Shown one piece after another: positions 45,842-54,157 of a stretch of DNA of 64,000 nucleotides. Location of the stretch: the NCBI GenBank assembly GCA_039809865.1, contig JBDHVW010000002.1, positions 62,001 through 126,000 of the forward strand, in the 5' to 3' direction. A program made the translations under genes and the position numbers. Under the pieces are notes generated by a model. It ran no database searches, was not told the DNA's origin, and saw only the letters and a list, made by a program, of their open reading frames with translations. Position 1 is the first letter of the stretch. Every line of letters begins with the position of its first letter. This stretch comes from QWHO01 sp039809865. GTDB lineage: Bacteria; Vulcanimicrobiota; Xenobia; Xenobiales; QWHO01.

Positions 45842-47876
45842 GCTGACCTCCCCAATCGAGTCCAAGTTGCCAGAAGAGAAACGTGAACTTGTCCGTGCTT
45901 TCTTCCAGGATCTTCGACAAAGGTTTCCCAGCTCCGTGTCCGGCCTTCATTTCCACCCGGAGCAGGATGGGTCGTTTGGAGCCGGTGGCGGCCTGAAGCC
46001 GCGCGGCCATCTTGCGAGCGTGCAGAGGGTCGACACGACTGTCCTCCACGCCGGTTGTGATGAGCACGGCCGGATATTCCTCGCCTTCCTTCACGCGGTG
46101 ATAGGGCGAGTAGGCGTGCAGCCAGGCAAACTGCTCCGGGTCGTCGGCCGAGCCATACTCGGGGATCCACAGCCGCGCCAGGCGGAACAGGTGATAGCGC
46201 ACCATGTCCAGCAGCGGCACCGAGCAGACCACGGCCTGAAAGAGGTCGGGGCGCTGCGTGAGCGCGGCCCCCATCAGCAGGCCACCGTTGGAGCCGCCCG
46301 AGATGGCCAGTCTCCGCGGATTGGTGAACTTCCGCTCGACCAGACGCTCGGCGGCGCAGACGAAATCGTCGAAGACGTTCTGCTTCTTGCCCAGCATGCC
46401 GTCCTGGTGCCAGGTCTCGCCGAACTCGCTGCCGCCCCGCAGGTTGGCCATCGCGAAGACGCCCCCGCGCTCGAGCCACAGAAAGTTGGTGCGGTAGAAA
46501 TCGGGGTTCATACTGACGTTGAAGCCCCCGTAGCGCGTGAGCAGCGTCGGATTGTCGCCGTTCATGGGCAGGTCCTTGCGATAGACCAGGAACATCGGCA
46601 CGCGCGTGCCGTCCCGGCTGACGTACCAATCTTGCTCCATCGTGTAGTGCTCGGGGGAGACATCCGCCTCGACCTTACCCCACAACGTGGTCGTGCCCGT
46701 CTCGAGGTCGTAGCGATAGATGCTGGGGGGGAACGTGAACGAGGAGAAGCCATAGTAGACCTCGTTCCCGTCCCACTCGCGTCCCACGCCTGTCACCGAG
46801 CCCAGCGCCGGCAGCTCCAGGTTGCCCAGGGGCTGGCCGTCCAGCGTGAAGCGGCGCAGCTCGGAGACAGCGTTCACCGAATAGAGCGCAAAGAGCTGGT
46901 CGCCGGTGCGGCCGACCCAGTCGAGCACGCCCTCGCTCTCGGGGATGAGCAGCCGCCAGTGCTCGCGCTGCGGCTTGTCGACTGTGGTAGTCAGCAGCTT
47001 ATAGCGCGGCGCCTCGTGGTTGGTGTTGACGTGAATGACCCCGTCCACGATGGAGACCCCAAAAAGGGCGTCGACGCCTTCCACCAACGTGGTCCAGGTG
47101 TCGGTCTCCCGATCGCAGAGGTAGACGTCGGTGCGCGTCCAGCCCACCGAGACGGAGATGACCATCCAGCGGCCATCGGGGGAGAGGCTGGCGGAGGGCC
47201 AATCCTCGGGGGCGCGTCCCTCGCCGTAGACGAGCGGATCCTCTTCCCAGGGGCGGCCCAGACGGTGGTGATAAATCTTGCGCGAATAGCTCTCCCCGGG
47301 CGGGTAGCGGCTGTAGAAGAATCCCTGGTGGTCGGGCTCCCAGGCGAGGCTGGCGGCGCGCGTGTCGGGGATGCGATCGGCCAGCAGGTTGCCGGAATCG
47401 ACCTCCATCACGTGCAGGGTGCTCTTTTCGTCGCCTGCCTCGGAGCGGCCGTAAGCGATCAGCTTGCCGTCCTTGCTGGGGTAATACCAGTCCAGCGAGC
47501 TGGTGCCGTCTTTCGACCACAGGTTGGGATCGAGCACCACCCGCTCGGGGCCGTCGGCCACGCGCAGGTAGAGCACCGAGTGGTTCTGCGTGCCTTCGCG
47601 GCGGAAGTAAAAAATGCGGTCGCGGCGCGGATGCGGGGTGCTGAGCGAGCCGATCGAGAGCAGCTCCTCCAGACGCTGATGCAAAGCCGCCCTGCCGGGA
47701 TAGGCATCCAGGGCGCCCCGCGTTAGCTCGTTCTGAGCCTCCATCCAGGCCAGGCTTTCGGCGCTCTCGGCATCTTCGAGCCAGCGGTAAGGGTCGATCA
47801 GCTCGTGCCCGTGTAAGACCTCCCGGACCGGGTCCTGCCGGGTCTCGGGGTATGCCAGGGCGCTGTCGAGGGCCAT
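45831..47876 (-). CDS. Prolyl oligopeptidase family serine peptidase (S9A)
   Basis: This encodes 681 residues from ATG 47876. The N-terminal segment (LHGHELIDPYRWLEDAESAE) is typical of POP/oligopeptidase B. A seven-bladed propeller follows to about residue 390. The alpha/beta-hydrolase domain has the nucleophile Ser in SGGSNGGLLMGA, Asp in GVEDSRVDPLHA and His in MKAGHGAGKP. There is no signal peptide, consistent with a cytosolic enzyme that cuts Pro-containing peptides. The S26-like gene overlaps its 3' end. Confidence 0.94.
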   Translation of the reverse strand: MALDSALAYPETRQDPVREVLHGHELIDPYRWLEDAESAESLAWMEAQNELTRGALDAYPGRAALHQRLEELLSIGSLSTPHPRRDRIFYFRREGTQNHSVLYLRVADGPERVVLDPNLWSKDGTSSLDWYYPSKDGKLIAYGRSEAGDEKSTLHVMEVDSGNLLADRIPDTRAASLAWEPDHQGFFYSRYPPGESYSRKIYHHRLGRPWEEDPLVYGEGRAPEDWPSASLSPDGRWMVISVSVGWTRTDVYLCDRETDTWTTLVEGVDALFGVSIVDGVIHVNTNHEAPRYKLLTTTVDKPQREHWRLLIPESEGVLDWVGRTGDQLFALYSVNAVSELRRFTLDGQPLGNLELPALGSVTGVGREWDGNEVYYGFSSFTFPPSIYRYDLETGTTTLWGKVEADVSPEHYTMEQDWYVSRDGTRVPMFLVYRKDLPMNGDNPTLLTRYGGFNVSMNPDFYRTNFLWLERGGVFAMANLRGGSEFGETWHQDGMLGKKQNVFDDFVCAAERLVERKFTNPRRLAISGGSNGGLLMGAALTQRPDLFQAVVCSVPLLDMVRYHLFRLARLWIPEYGSADDPEQFAWLHAYSPYHRVKEGEEYPAVLITTGVEDSRVDPLHARKMAARLQAATGSKRPILLRVEMKAGHGAGKPLSKILEESTDKFTFLFWQLGLDWGGQRVG

Positions 47877-47919
47877 CTGACAAGGTTTTGACGAGCGGAG
47901 GAAAATCCTGCACTATGGG

Positions 47920-48714
47920 GTGGTGCGCGCGCTGATCTTGCACGGTGGATTCACCGAGAACCCGACCGCTTTCCGGGATCGTCTGGAACGTCAGCGCGAG
48001 GGCCTTTTACTGGCTCTGCAGGGCGCCTGGGAGAAAGACTCGGCGCTCGCCATGGCGGTCGAAGCCGTGCGCCTGCTCGAGGATGACCCGCGCTTCAACG
48101 CCGGCACGGGCAGCAAGCTGCAGTCCGACGGCGTGGCGCGCATGAGCGCGGCTTTGATGGACGGGGACAGGCGCCGATTCTCGGGCGTCATCAACATCGA
48201 GCGTGTGCAAAACCCCATCCTGGTGGCTCAGCGCTTGCAGGGCGAGACCTTCACGGTGCTGGGCGGCCCCGGAGCGACCGCGTGGGCCCGCGCCCAGGGT
48301 TTTCCCGACTACGCTCCCGAGCGCAACGTGCCTCGGTTGGACAAGTCGGGCACGGTGGGAGCCTGCGCCCTGCTGGAGGGCAAACTGGCCGCGGCCACCT
48401 CGACCGGAGGCCGGGGCCAGGAGACGATCGGGCGCGTCAGCGACTCGGCCACGGTGGCCGGGAACTACGCCACGGACCGTGCCGCCGTCAGCTGCACGGG
48501 GCTGGGCGAGGAGATCGTTGACGAAGCGCTGGCGGTGTGCCTGGCGGGCCAGGATTTCGACCGTGTCTTCGAGGATTGCCGCGCGCGCGACCGCCACTTT
48601 GGCGCTATCGGCGTGGATCGTGCGGGAAAGTATCAGCTCGGCGAGTGCCAGGGTCTGCTGTTCTGGGCCGCGATGGTGGACGGGCGGCCTCGCTCGTTCG
48701 GGGAGCGACTCTAA
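47920..48714 (+). CDS. Isoaspartyl peptidase / asparaginase type 2 (Ntn hydrolase)
   Basis: This encodes 264 residues from GTG 47920 or 47923. It shows the plant-type asparaginase order: ILHGGFTENP, DDPRFNAGTGSKLQSDG, then the autocleavage site KSGTVGACALLEGKL with Thr as the presumed new N-terminal nucleophile, and ATSTGGRGQETIGRVSDSATVAGNYA. The protein is shorter than usual (about 300 residues) mainly at the linker before the cleavage site. It hydrolyses isoAsp dipeptides or L-asparagine. It is divergent from the oligopeptidase gene. Confidence 0.85.
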   Translation: MVRALILHGGFTENPTAFRDRLERQREGLLLALQGAWEKDSALAMAVEAVRLLEDDPRFNAGTGSKLQSDGVARMSAALMDGDRRRFSGVINIERVQNPILVAQRLQGETFTVLGGPGATAWARAQGFPDYAPERNVPRLDKSGTVGACALLEGKLAAATSTGGRGQETIGRVSDSATVAGNYATDRAAVSCTGLGEEIVDEALAVCLAGQDFDRVFEDCRARDRHFGAIGVDRAGKYQLGECQGLLFWAAMVDGRPRSFGERL

Positions 48715-48717
48715 ATT

Positions 48718-49179
48718 TCAGCTCGCGGACTGATCCGTGAGCGCGAACATCATCTCGGCCGAAGCCAGCATTTCGTCACCCACCTGACAGCTGACCGCGA
48801 TCTTGCCCTTGTCTCCGCGAAAGTTCGTCATTTTGGCGCGAATATCCAGATGGTCGCCGGGGCGGGCGGGGCGGCCGAACTCACAGTTGTCCACGGCCGC
48901 GAACAGGATGTTCTTGCCCCTGGCCTGATCCGTCGACATGATGACGGTGCAGCCCACCTGAGCCATCGCTTCTACCAGCAGGCCCACGGGCATCTGCGGA
49001 TCGTCGGGGAAGTGCCCCTGGAAGAACTCCTCGTTGATGGTCAGCAGCTTGCTGCCCCGGGCCGTCTCGAAAGCCACCACTTCGTCGATCCTGTCCACCA
49101 GCAGAAATGGGTAGCGGTGGGGGAGGCAGTCCAGGATCTCGTGGATGTTCATGGGGCGGCCGACTGTGGTCTCACTCAT
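48718..49179 (-). CDS. fabZ: (3R)-hydroxyacyl-ACP dehydratase FabZ
   Basis: This encodes 153 residues from ATG 49179; ATG 49152 (MNIHEILDCLPHRYPF) is the more classical start. The hot-dog motifs are LPHRYPFLLVDRIDE with the catalytic His, FFQGHFPDDPQMP and VGLLVEAMAQVG with the catalytic Glu. The family usually has MPGVLxxEA; here it is MPVGLLVEA. FabZ removes water from 3-hydroxyacyl-ACP in fatty acid elongation. No lpx genes, its common partners, are present. Confidence 0.9.
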   Translation of the reverse strand: MSETTVGRPMNIHEILDCLPHRYPFLLVDRIDEVVAFETARGSKLLTINEEFFQGHFPDDPQMPVGLLVEAMAQVGCTVIMSTDQARGKNILFAAVDNCEFGRPARPGDHLDIRAKMTNFRGDKGKIAVSCQVGDEMLASAEMMFALTDQSAS

Positions 49180-49239
49180 AGGCGCCACGGTTTCCACAAC
49201 GGGGAGGGAGGTCCCTCTGGCGTGGAGTAGGGAGCAGCC

Positions 49240-50361
49240 ATGAGCGACGTGTATGTAATGAGCGCCAGGCGCACCCCGATCGGCAAGTTCGGGGGCTCGC
49301 TGGCCAGGATGTCGGCGGTCGATCTGGGGGTTCTGGCGGTCAAAGCGGCCGTGGAAGAGGCCGGCGTGGTGCCGGATTGCTTGCTGTTGGGACTGGCCCG
49401 CCAGGCCGGCTGCGGACCCAACCCCGCGCGCCAGGTCGCCGTGAAAGCCGGGCTGCCGATCTCGACCCCGGCCTTCACCATCAACCACGCCTGCGCTTCC
49501 GGATTGACCGCGATCGCCGAGGCGGCTGCCAAGATCCGCTCGGGTGAGTATCGCTACGTGGTCGCCGCGGGAGCCGAGAGCATGTCGCGCGTCCCCTACA
49601 TGCTCGACGAGGTTCGCTTCGGGCAGAAGATGGGCAACCGCAAGCTGATCGACGCGATGTATCAGGACGGGTTGTTCTGCCCCATGGCCCAGATGATCAT
49701 GGGGGAGACGGTCGAGGCTCTGGCGGGGGAGTTGGGGATCTCGCGCGAGGATCAGGACGCCTGGGCCTGTCTTTCGCAGAACCGCGCGGAGGAAGCCGAG
49801 AAGGCCGGCCGTTTCGAAAAGGAACGGCTCGCGATGGATGCGCTGGCGACCGACGAGCATCGCCGCGACGGCACGACGCTGGCATCGCTGGCCAAATTGC
49901 AACCGGTCTTCGCACGCGAGGGAACGATCACGGCTGGCAATGCGAGCGGCATCACGGATGGAGCTTCGGCCCTGGTTTTGGGGCCAGAGAAGGGACTGGC
50001 CAGGGTCGTCGGCGGGGTGACCGTCGCCCTGGAGCCCGAGCGCATGGGCCTCGGGCCGGTGCCGGCGGTGCAGCGCTATCTCGAGCGATTCGGTGGCAAG
50101 GTCGAGGACTTCGATCTGATCGAGCTCAACGAGGCCTTCGCGGCCCAGGTGCTGGCGTGCCAGCGCGCGCTGGGCCTCGACCCTGAGCGCGTCAACGTGA
50201 ACGGCGGCTCCATCGCGTTAGGACATCCGATCGGCTGCTCGGGGAACCGGGTGGTCGTCACCCTGCTCCACGAAATGCTGCGCCGTGGAGCCGGCAAAGG
50301 CCTGGCTACGCTGTGCGTTTCCGGCGGCCAGGGAGTGGCCCTGGGCCTGGAGGCCGTCTAG
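49240..50361 (+). CDS. Thiolase (acetyl-CoA C-acyltransferase)
   Basis: This encodes 373 residues, about 20 shorter than most thiolases. Active-site motifs are NHACASGLTAI (acylation Cys), ELNEAFAAQVLA, NGGSIALGHPIGCSGNR (His) and ATLCVSGGQGVALG (second Cys). It could act in beta-oxidation or in acetoacetyl-CoA synthesis. It is divergent from fabZ with a 60-base gap. Its stop is shared in CTAG at 50358-50361 with a small ORF. Confidence 0.93.
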   Translation: MSDVYVMSARRTPIGKFGGSLARMSAVDLGVLAVKAAVEEAGVVPDCLLLGLARQAGCGPNPARQVAVKAGLPISTPAFTINHACASGLTAIAEAAAKIRSGEYRYVVAAGAESMSRVPYMLDEVRFGQKMGNRKLIDAMYQDGLFCPMAQMIMGETVEALAGELGISREDQDAWACLSQNRAEEAEKAGRFEKERLAMDALATDEHRRDGTTLASLAKLQPVFAREGTITAGNASGITDGASALVLGPEKGLARVVGGVTVALEPERMGLGPVPAVQRYLERFGGKVEDFDLIELNEAFAAQVLACQRALGLDPERVNVNGGSIALGHPIGCSGNRVVVTLLHEMLRRGAGKGLATLCVSGGQGVALGLEAV

Positions 50362-50528
50362 TCGCCGGACAGGCGCTTCTGGGCGGCCGCTTCGCTGTCG
50401 TGCGGAGCTCCCTGGTCGGCGGCCAGTGTCCTGGCCAGGTCGACCGCGGGGTCGTGCCGGGCGGCGCTCAGGCTCTCGAGGGTCCGGGCCAACTCGAGCT
50501 CCTTCTGCCGCCATTCGCGGTCCGTCAT
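50358..50528 (-). CDS. 56-aa small protein, second of two coupled tiny ORFs
   Basis: ATG 50528 overlaps the TGA of the upstream 24-aa ORF (ATGA). The peptide is highly charged and helical (MTDREWRQKELELARTLESL), then SAARHDPAVDLARTLAADQG and an Asp/Glu/Lys tail. No membrane segment or known motif occurs. Coupling and the strong site upstream suggest that it is real. Its TAG stop interleaves with the thiolase stop. Confidence 0.5.
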   Translation of the reverse strand: MTDREWRQKELELARTLESLSAARHDPAVDLARTLAADQGAPHDSEAAAQKRLSGD

Positions 50529-50599
50529 AACGTGAACTCGCACGCAATCGTGTGGCGGATAATCAGGGTCTGGTTCTTCTTGGTCTGGTGCTTGCTCAT
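50525..50599 (-). CDS. 24-aa basic peptide, first of two coupled tiny ORFs
   Basis: AGGAGG (50609-50614) lies nine bases before ATG 50599; an ATG at 50608 touches it and is less likely. The peptide starts MSKHQTKKNQTLIIRHTIAC and ends EFTL. It could be a leader peptide that regulates the 56-aa ORF or a functional small protein. It lies 64 bases after the sulfite-oxidase-like gene on the same strand. It is too short for homology calls. Confidence 0.45.
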   Translation of the reverse strand: MSKHQTKKNQTLIIRHTIACEFTL

Positions 50600-50663
50600 C
50601 TGGCTCATCCTCCTGCCCTTATGGTAAGGCCTGGCGCCCGCGCGCGCAAAGGACCTCGATACC

Positions 50664-51320
50664 TCAGGAGGAGAAACGATCGTCACGCCACGGATCAGCC
50701 GAGTTGGAGTAGCCGTTGCGCTCCCAGAAACCCGGCCGATCGCCCTGCAGGAACTCCAGCCGGGCAATCCACTTGGCCCCTTTCCAGGCGTACAGCCGGG
50801 GCGTGATGGCTCGCACCGGGCCGCCGTGCTCGGAGGTGAGCGGGGCACCGTCAGCTGTGTGCACGAGCAGCACATCGGGCTGGAGCGCCTGCTCCATGGA
50901 AAGGTTCGTCTCGTAGCCATCGTAGCCGTGCAGCATGACGTGGCTCGCCTCGGCTCCGCAGAGCTCGGCCAGCAGGCGAAGGCGCACTCCGACCCAGGGC
51001 ACGTCGAAGCGCGACCAGGTGGTGACGCAGTGGAAGTCGCTCACGTCGTGGGTCTGCTCGAGGGCCATGAACGCTTCGAGGCCCAGGGTCTGCGGTTGGC
51101 GGCAGGCGCCGTCCAGCTTCAGCTCCCAGGCCTCGATGGTGGGGATCCCGTTGGAGTGCAGCACGGGCCACTTTTTCGTGGCCAACTGCCCGATGGGAAG
51201 TTTTGGCATCCCGTGTCGATTGGGCTCTCCGCTTCCCATCGGATAGACCTCGCTGGCGGTCTCGGGCTTACGCCTCAGAGCTCGGAATCGCTCCTTGGCG
51301 CGCACGAAGAAGTTGGTCAA
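50664..51320 (-). CDS. Molybdopterin-dependent oxidoreductase, sulfite oxidase/MsrP-like
   Basis: This encodes 218 residues from TTG 51320, which overlaps the TGA of glnK (TTGA); GTG 51305 is possible. The Mo-coordinating Cys is in DFHCVTTWSRFDVPWVGV and the sheet that follows (SHVMLHGYDGYETNLSME, LTSEHGGPVRAITPRLY, WKGAKWIARLEFL) is the SUOX fold without a heme or dimerisation domain. A Tat signal is absent, unlike MsrP, so it is probably cytosolic. The substrate is unknown. It is the third gene of the amt-glnK operon. Confidence 0.85.
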   Translation of the reverse strand: MTNFFVRAKERFRALRRKPETASEVYPMGSGEPNRHGMPKLPIGQLATKKWPVLHSNGIPTIEAWELKLDGACRQPQTLGLEAFMALEQTHDVSDFHCVTTWSRFDVPWVGVRLRLLAELCGAEASHVMLHGYDGYETNLSMEQALQPDVLLVHTADGAPLTSEHGGPVRAITPRLYAWKGAKWIARLEFLQGDRPGFWERNGYSNSADPWRDDRFSS

Positions 51321-51736
51321 GCGTCGATCGCTTCGGAGGTGCTGATCATCATCACGCGCTGCGATTGTCCCGGGTTGGTATTGACCACCCCTTCGGGGGT
51401 GACGGCCGACTCGTTGCGCTCGCCGGTGCGGATGCGGTAGACCCGCTCCACGGGCATCACGAAGATCTTGCCGTCGCCCACCTCGCCGGTGCGGGCCGAT
51501 TCGAGGATGGCCTGGACGGTCGGCTCGACGAACGTCTCGCTGACCCCGATCTCCAGCCGTATCTTCTCGGTGAGCTCCATCTTGACGGTCGTCCCCCGGT
51601 AGGTCTCGACGTGCTCGGTCTCGCCTCCGTGCCCGTGAACGCGGGACACGGTAAGGCCGTGGACCTCGGCTTTGAAGAGGGCCTCCAGCACGTCGTTCAG
51701 CTTCTCCGGTCGAATGACCGCGACGATCAACTTCAT
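51317..51736 (-). CDS. glnK: P-II family nitrogen regulator with atypical T-loop
   Basis: This encodes 139 residues and starts in an ATGA overlap with amt. The P-II fold is clear (MKLIVAVIRPEKLNDVLEAL, GEVGDGKIFVMPVERVYRIRTGE). The T-loop GHGGETEHVETYRG has Gly38 and Glu39 in place of the usual Arg38/Gln39, and Val51 instead of the Tyr that GlnD uridylylates. Thus regulation by uridylylation is not expected, although Tyr46, Arg47 and Lys58 are kept. A C-terminal extension of about 30 residues follows. It should bind Amt and report nitrogen or energy status. Confidence 0.93.
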   Translation of the reverse strand: MKLIVAVIRPEKLNDVLEALFKAEVHGLTVSRVHGHGGETEHVETYRGTTVKMELTEKIRLEIGVSETFVEPTVQAILESARTGEVGDGKIFVMPVERVYRIRTGERNESAVTPEGVVNTNPGQSQRVMMISTSEAIDA

Positions 51737-53001
51737 CTACCGCCTCCTTGCCTGGCCAGCACCAGGATAGCACCTTCGCCGGAGCTGTAGGCTTCCTCCC
51801 CGTGCTGACTGACGTCCAGGCCACTGCCTTCCATCTTGTGGTCGGCTCGCAGCGGAGTGACCGCGCCGATGAGCTTGAGCAAAAGGAACGTTCCGAGGGC
51901 GCTCCAGGCGATGGCGGCCAGAATGGCCACGGCCTGGATGCCGAGCTGCTTGGGATTGCCATAGAGCAGCCCGTCGGCGGTGGAGCCGCCGCCCCAGACG
52001 TTCTGACACAGAACTCCCGTCAGGAGGGCGCCGGTGATGCCCCCCAGACCGTGGCCGGCGAAGACGTCGAGCGAATCGTCGAGCTTGGTGCGGCTGCGCC
52101 ACAGGATGCCATAGTAGCTGGGGAAAACCACCAGTGCGCCCAGCAAGAGGGCATTGGCCGGGCCGATGTAGCCGGCCGCCGGGGTGATGCCCACCAGCCC
52201 CACGATGATGGCCGTGGCGGCGCCGACCGCGGTGGCGCGTCGGGTGCGGACCAGGTCGAGCATGACCCAGACCAGCAGGGCCGCGCACGGGGCCAGAAGG
52301 GTGTTGACGAAGGCCAGAGCGGCCTGGGCATTGGCGCCGAGAGCGCTGCCGCCGTTGAAGCCGAACCATCCGAACCACAACAGAGCGGCGCCCAGCAGCA
52401 CCATCGGCACGTTGTGCGGGAGCAGCGCCTGGCGGCCATACTCCTTGCGCGGGCCGAGCACCAGGGCGGTGACGACCGCGGCCACGCCGGCGTTGATGTG
52501 CACCACGGTGCCCCCGGCAAAGTCGAGCGCGCCCATGGCGCCCAGCCAGCCGCCGCCCCAGACCCAGTGGGCCAGCGGCCCGTAGACCACCAGGCTCCAG
52601 AGGGCGATGAAGGCGAGGTAGGGGCCAAAGCGCATCCGCTCGACCACGGCGCCCGAGATCAGTGCGGCCGTAATGATGACGAAGGTGGCCTGGTAGGCCG
52701 CGAAGAGAACGTGCGGGATGGTGCCTTTCGGCTCGAGCCCGACGTGGCTCAAGAAGCTGAAGTTGAGGTCTCCCAGCCAGCCGTTTCCGGGCGAGAACGC
52801 CAGGCTGTAGCCCAGCAGGAACCAGAGCACTCCCACCACGCCGAAGCTGAGGAAGCTCATCATCATGGTGTTGAGCGAGTTCTTGGAGCGCACCATGCCG
52901 CCGTAGAAGAAGCCCAGCGCGGGCGTCATCAGCACGACGAGCCCGGTGGCGATGAGCATCCAGGCGATATCCCCGCCCTGTAGCACAGGGGTGTCAGACA
53001 A
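51733..53001 (-). CDS. amtB: Ammonium transporter (Amt/MEP/Rh family)
   Basis: This encodes 422 residues from TTG 53001, with AGGAGG at 53009-53014. Eleven helices are expected. Signature segments include GFFYGGMVRSKNSLNTMMMSF (as FFYGGMVRSKNS), HWVWGGGWLGAMGALDFAGG, the twin-His positions VHINAG and AGHGLGGITGALLTG, and WFGWFGFNGGSAL. The protein conducts NH4+/NH3 across the inner membrane. It starts immediately rather than with a cleaved signal peptide. The P-II gene overlaps its end, as expected for an Amt/PII pair. Confidence 0.97.
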   Translation of the reverse strand: MSDTPVLQGGDIAWMLIATGLVVLMTPALGFFYGGMVRSKNSLNTMMMSFLSFGVVGVLWFLLGYSLAFSPGNGWLGDLNFSFLSHVGLEPKGTIPHVLFAAYQATFVIITAALISGAVVERMRFGPYLAFIALWSLVVYGPLAHWVWGGGWLGAMGALDFAGGTVVHINAGVAAVVTALVLGPRKEYGRQALLPHNVPMVLLGAALLWFGWFGFNGGSALGANAQAALAFVNTLLAPCAALLVWVMLDLVRTRRATAVGAATAIIVGLVGITPAAGYIGPANALLLGALVVFPSYYGILWRSRTKLDDSLDVFAGHGLGGITGALLTGVLCQNVWGGGSTADGLLYGNPKQLGIQAVAILAAIAWSALGTFLLLKLIGAVTPLRADHKMEGSGLDVSQHGEEAYSSGEGAILVLARQGGGR

Positions 53002-53083
53002 TGTTTCGTCCTCCTAAGAAATGAAAGCTTGTTCGGTGATTGGCCTTAGAAATTATCCCTTCTGGTTTCGAAAACCTTCCGAA

Positions 53084-53113
53084 AACAAAAAAGCCGCCTC
53101 GTTGGAGGCGGCT
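53084..53113 (-). terminator. Intrinsic terminator for the cupin unit
   Basis: On the minus strand, AGCCGCCTC and GAGGCGGCT (53092-53113) form a 9-bp stem around CAAC, followed by a run of T residues (complement of the A run at 53085-53092). It lies 24 bases beyond the cupin stop and separates that unit from the amtB leader. Confidence 0.85.
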
Positions 53114-53136
53114 GGCTTGAAAAACGTTCTCGCTGT

Positions 53137-53664
53137 CTAGGTTTCGGGCACCACGTACAGTGTCTGATCGGGCTTGTTGAAACCGCTCACCTGGTCGACC
53201 GGCACGCCGAACGTGGATGAGAACATGCGGTCGGGCATGCCGGCGAAGGTGGTGGAGAGTCCGATGTCCTCGGGCTTGCTGTTGTTGAAGACCACGGTTA
53301 TCTCGCAGGGCACGTCGCCGGCGTTTTCAAGATAGTGCGCGTAGCCCTGGGGAATGAAGCCCACGTCGCCCGGGTTCAGGACGACCTCGTCCCAGGTGTC
53401 GTTGGGGTTGACGACTCCAAGGCGCACGGAGCCTTTGACGACGAAGTTGAGCTCCCAGGCGTTGGGGTGCCAGTGGGGCTCGCGCAGCCCTTTGACCTCG
53501 ATGGTCACGTAATAGACCGCGGCCGCCTGACCGGTCACAACGGGAAAATTGTCCTGGTCGCATATGCGAACCGAACCGGCCGGGTTGCTGACCGTCGGCT
53601 CGTGGGTCGAGAGGGGGAAGCGGTGTGTGGGACCGCCAGCGGTGAGGGTCGGTTTTCTATCCAT
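53137..53664 (-). CDS. Cupin-domain protein, germin/oxalate-decarboxylase-like
   Basis: This encodes 175 residues from ATG 53664. A single bicupin-like barrel has motif 1 GLREPHWHPNAWELNFVVKG (metal-binding His-His and Glu) and motif 2 VGFIPQGYAHYLENAG (third His). This set resembles monocupin relatives of oxalate decarboxylase/germin that bind Mn. A short non-cupin tail (TFAGMPDRMFSSTFGVP) matches the same clan. No signal peptide. It overlaps the SRPBCC-like gene by eight bases. The product reaction is unknown. Confidence 0.85.
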   Translation of the reverse strand: MDRKPTLTAGGPTHRFPLSTHEPTVSNPAGSVRICDQDNFPVVTGQAAAVYYVTIEVKGLREPHWHPNAWELNFVVKGSVRLGVVNPNDTWDEVVLNPGDVGFIPQGYAHYLENAGDVPCEITVVFNNSKPEDIGLSTTFAGMPDRMFSSTFGVPVDQVSGFNKPDQTLYVVPET

Positions 53665-54157
53665 GTCGGGGCGGTTCGGCGAGCCGCCGGGTAAGCCTGC
53701 GCAGAAAACGGACGTAAACGGAGTGTCGGGCGGGAGCCTGGACCTGGCCCGTCATCTCGCGTTCGGCGTTGTCGAGCAGGTCCTCGATAAGGGCGTCGTG
53801 CAGGGGCTCGAAGACGAGCGGCCAGGTGACCAGGGCGGGGCCGTGGACGCGCATGTTGATCAGGTGGCGCACGCGCGTGCCGGCGATGTCTTGCATGAAA
53901 CTGAGCTCGTGGTAGCCGTCGAAGCCTTTCGGGCCGGTGAAGGTGAACCGGACGAGATTGTGCGCCACCGTCGTCGTGCGATACCGGATAGGCCCGTGCC
54001 CGCCCTCGGCGCCCGGCGTGAGCCGCGGGGACATTTTCAGGCGCGGCCAGCGGCGCGGCCAGAGGGCGTCTGTGTCGGAGGCGAGGGCTCGGAACAGCTC
54101 GGTCATTTTCTGGGGGCTGCCGACCATGATCCGCTCGTGCAGGTTGAGAATGTGCAT
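53657..54157 (-). CDS. SRPBCC-like (START/polyketide cyclase fold) protein
   Basis: This encodes 166 residues from ATG 54157. The sequence (MHILNLHERIMVGSPQKMTE) begins like a coenzyme Q-binding/START domain, continues with beta strands (YRTTTVAHNLVRFTFTGP, YHELSFMQDIAGTRVRHL) and ends with the long C-terminal helix (LHDALIEDLLDNAEREM). Such folds bind hydrophobic ligands. The remaining open frame upstream, to 56779, is antisense noise to the plus-strand gene. It probably shares a transcript with the cupin. Confidence 0.6.
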   Translation of the reverse strand: MHILNLHERIMVGSPQKMTELFRALASDTDALWPRRWPRLKMSPRLTPGAEGGHGPIRYRTTTVAHNLVRFTFTGPKGFDGYHELSFMQDIAGTRVRHLINMRVHGPALVTWPLVFEPLHDALIEDLLDNAEREMTGQVQAPARHSVYVRFLRRLTRRLAEPPRHG

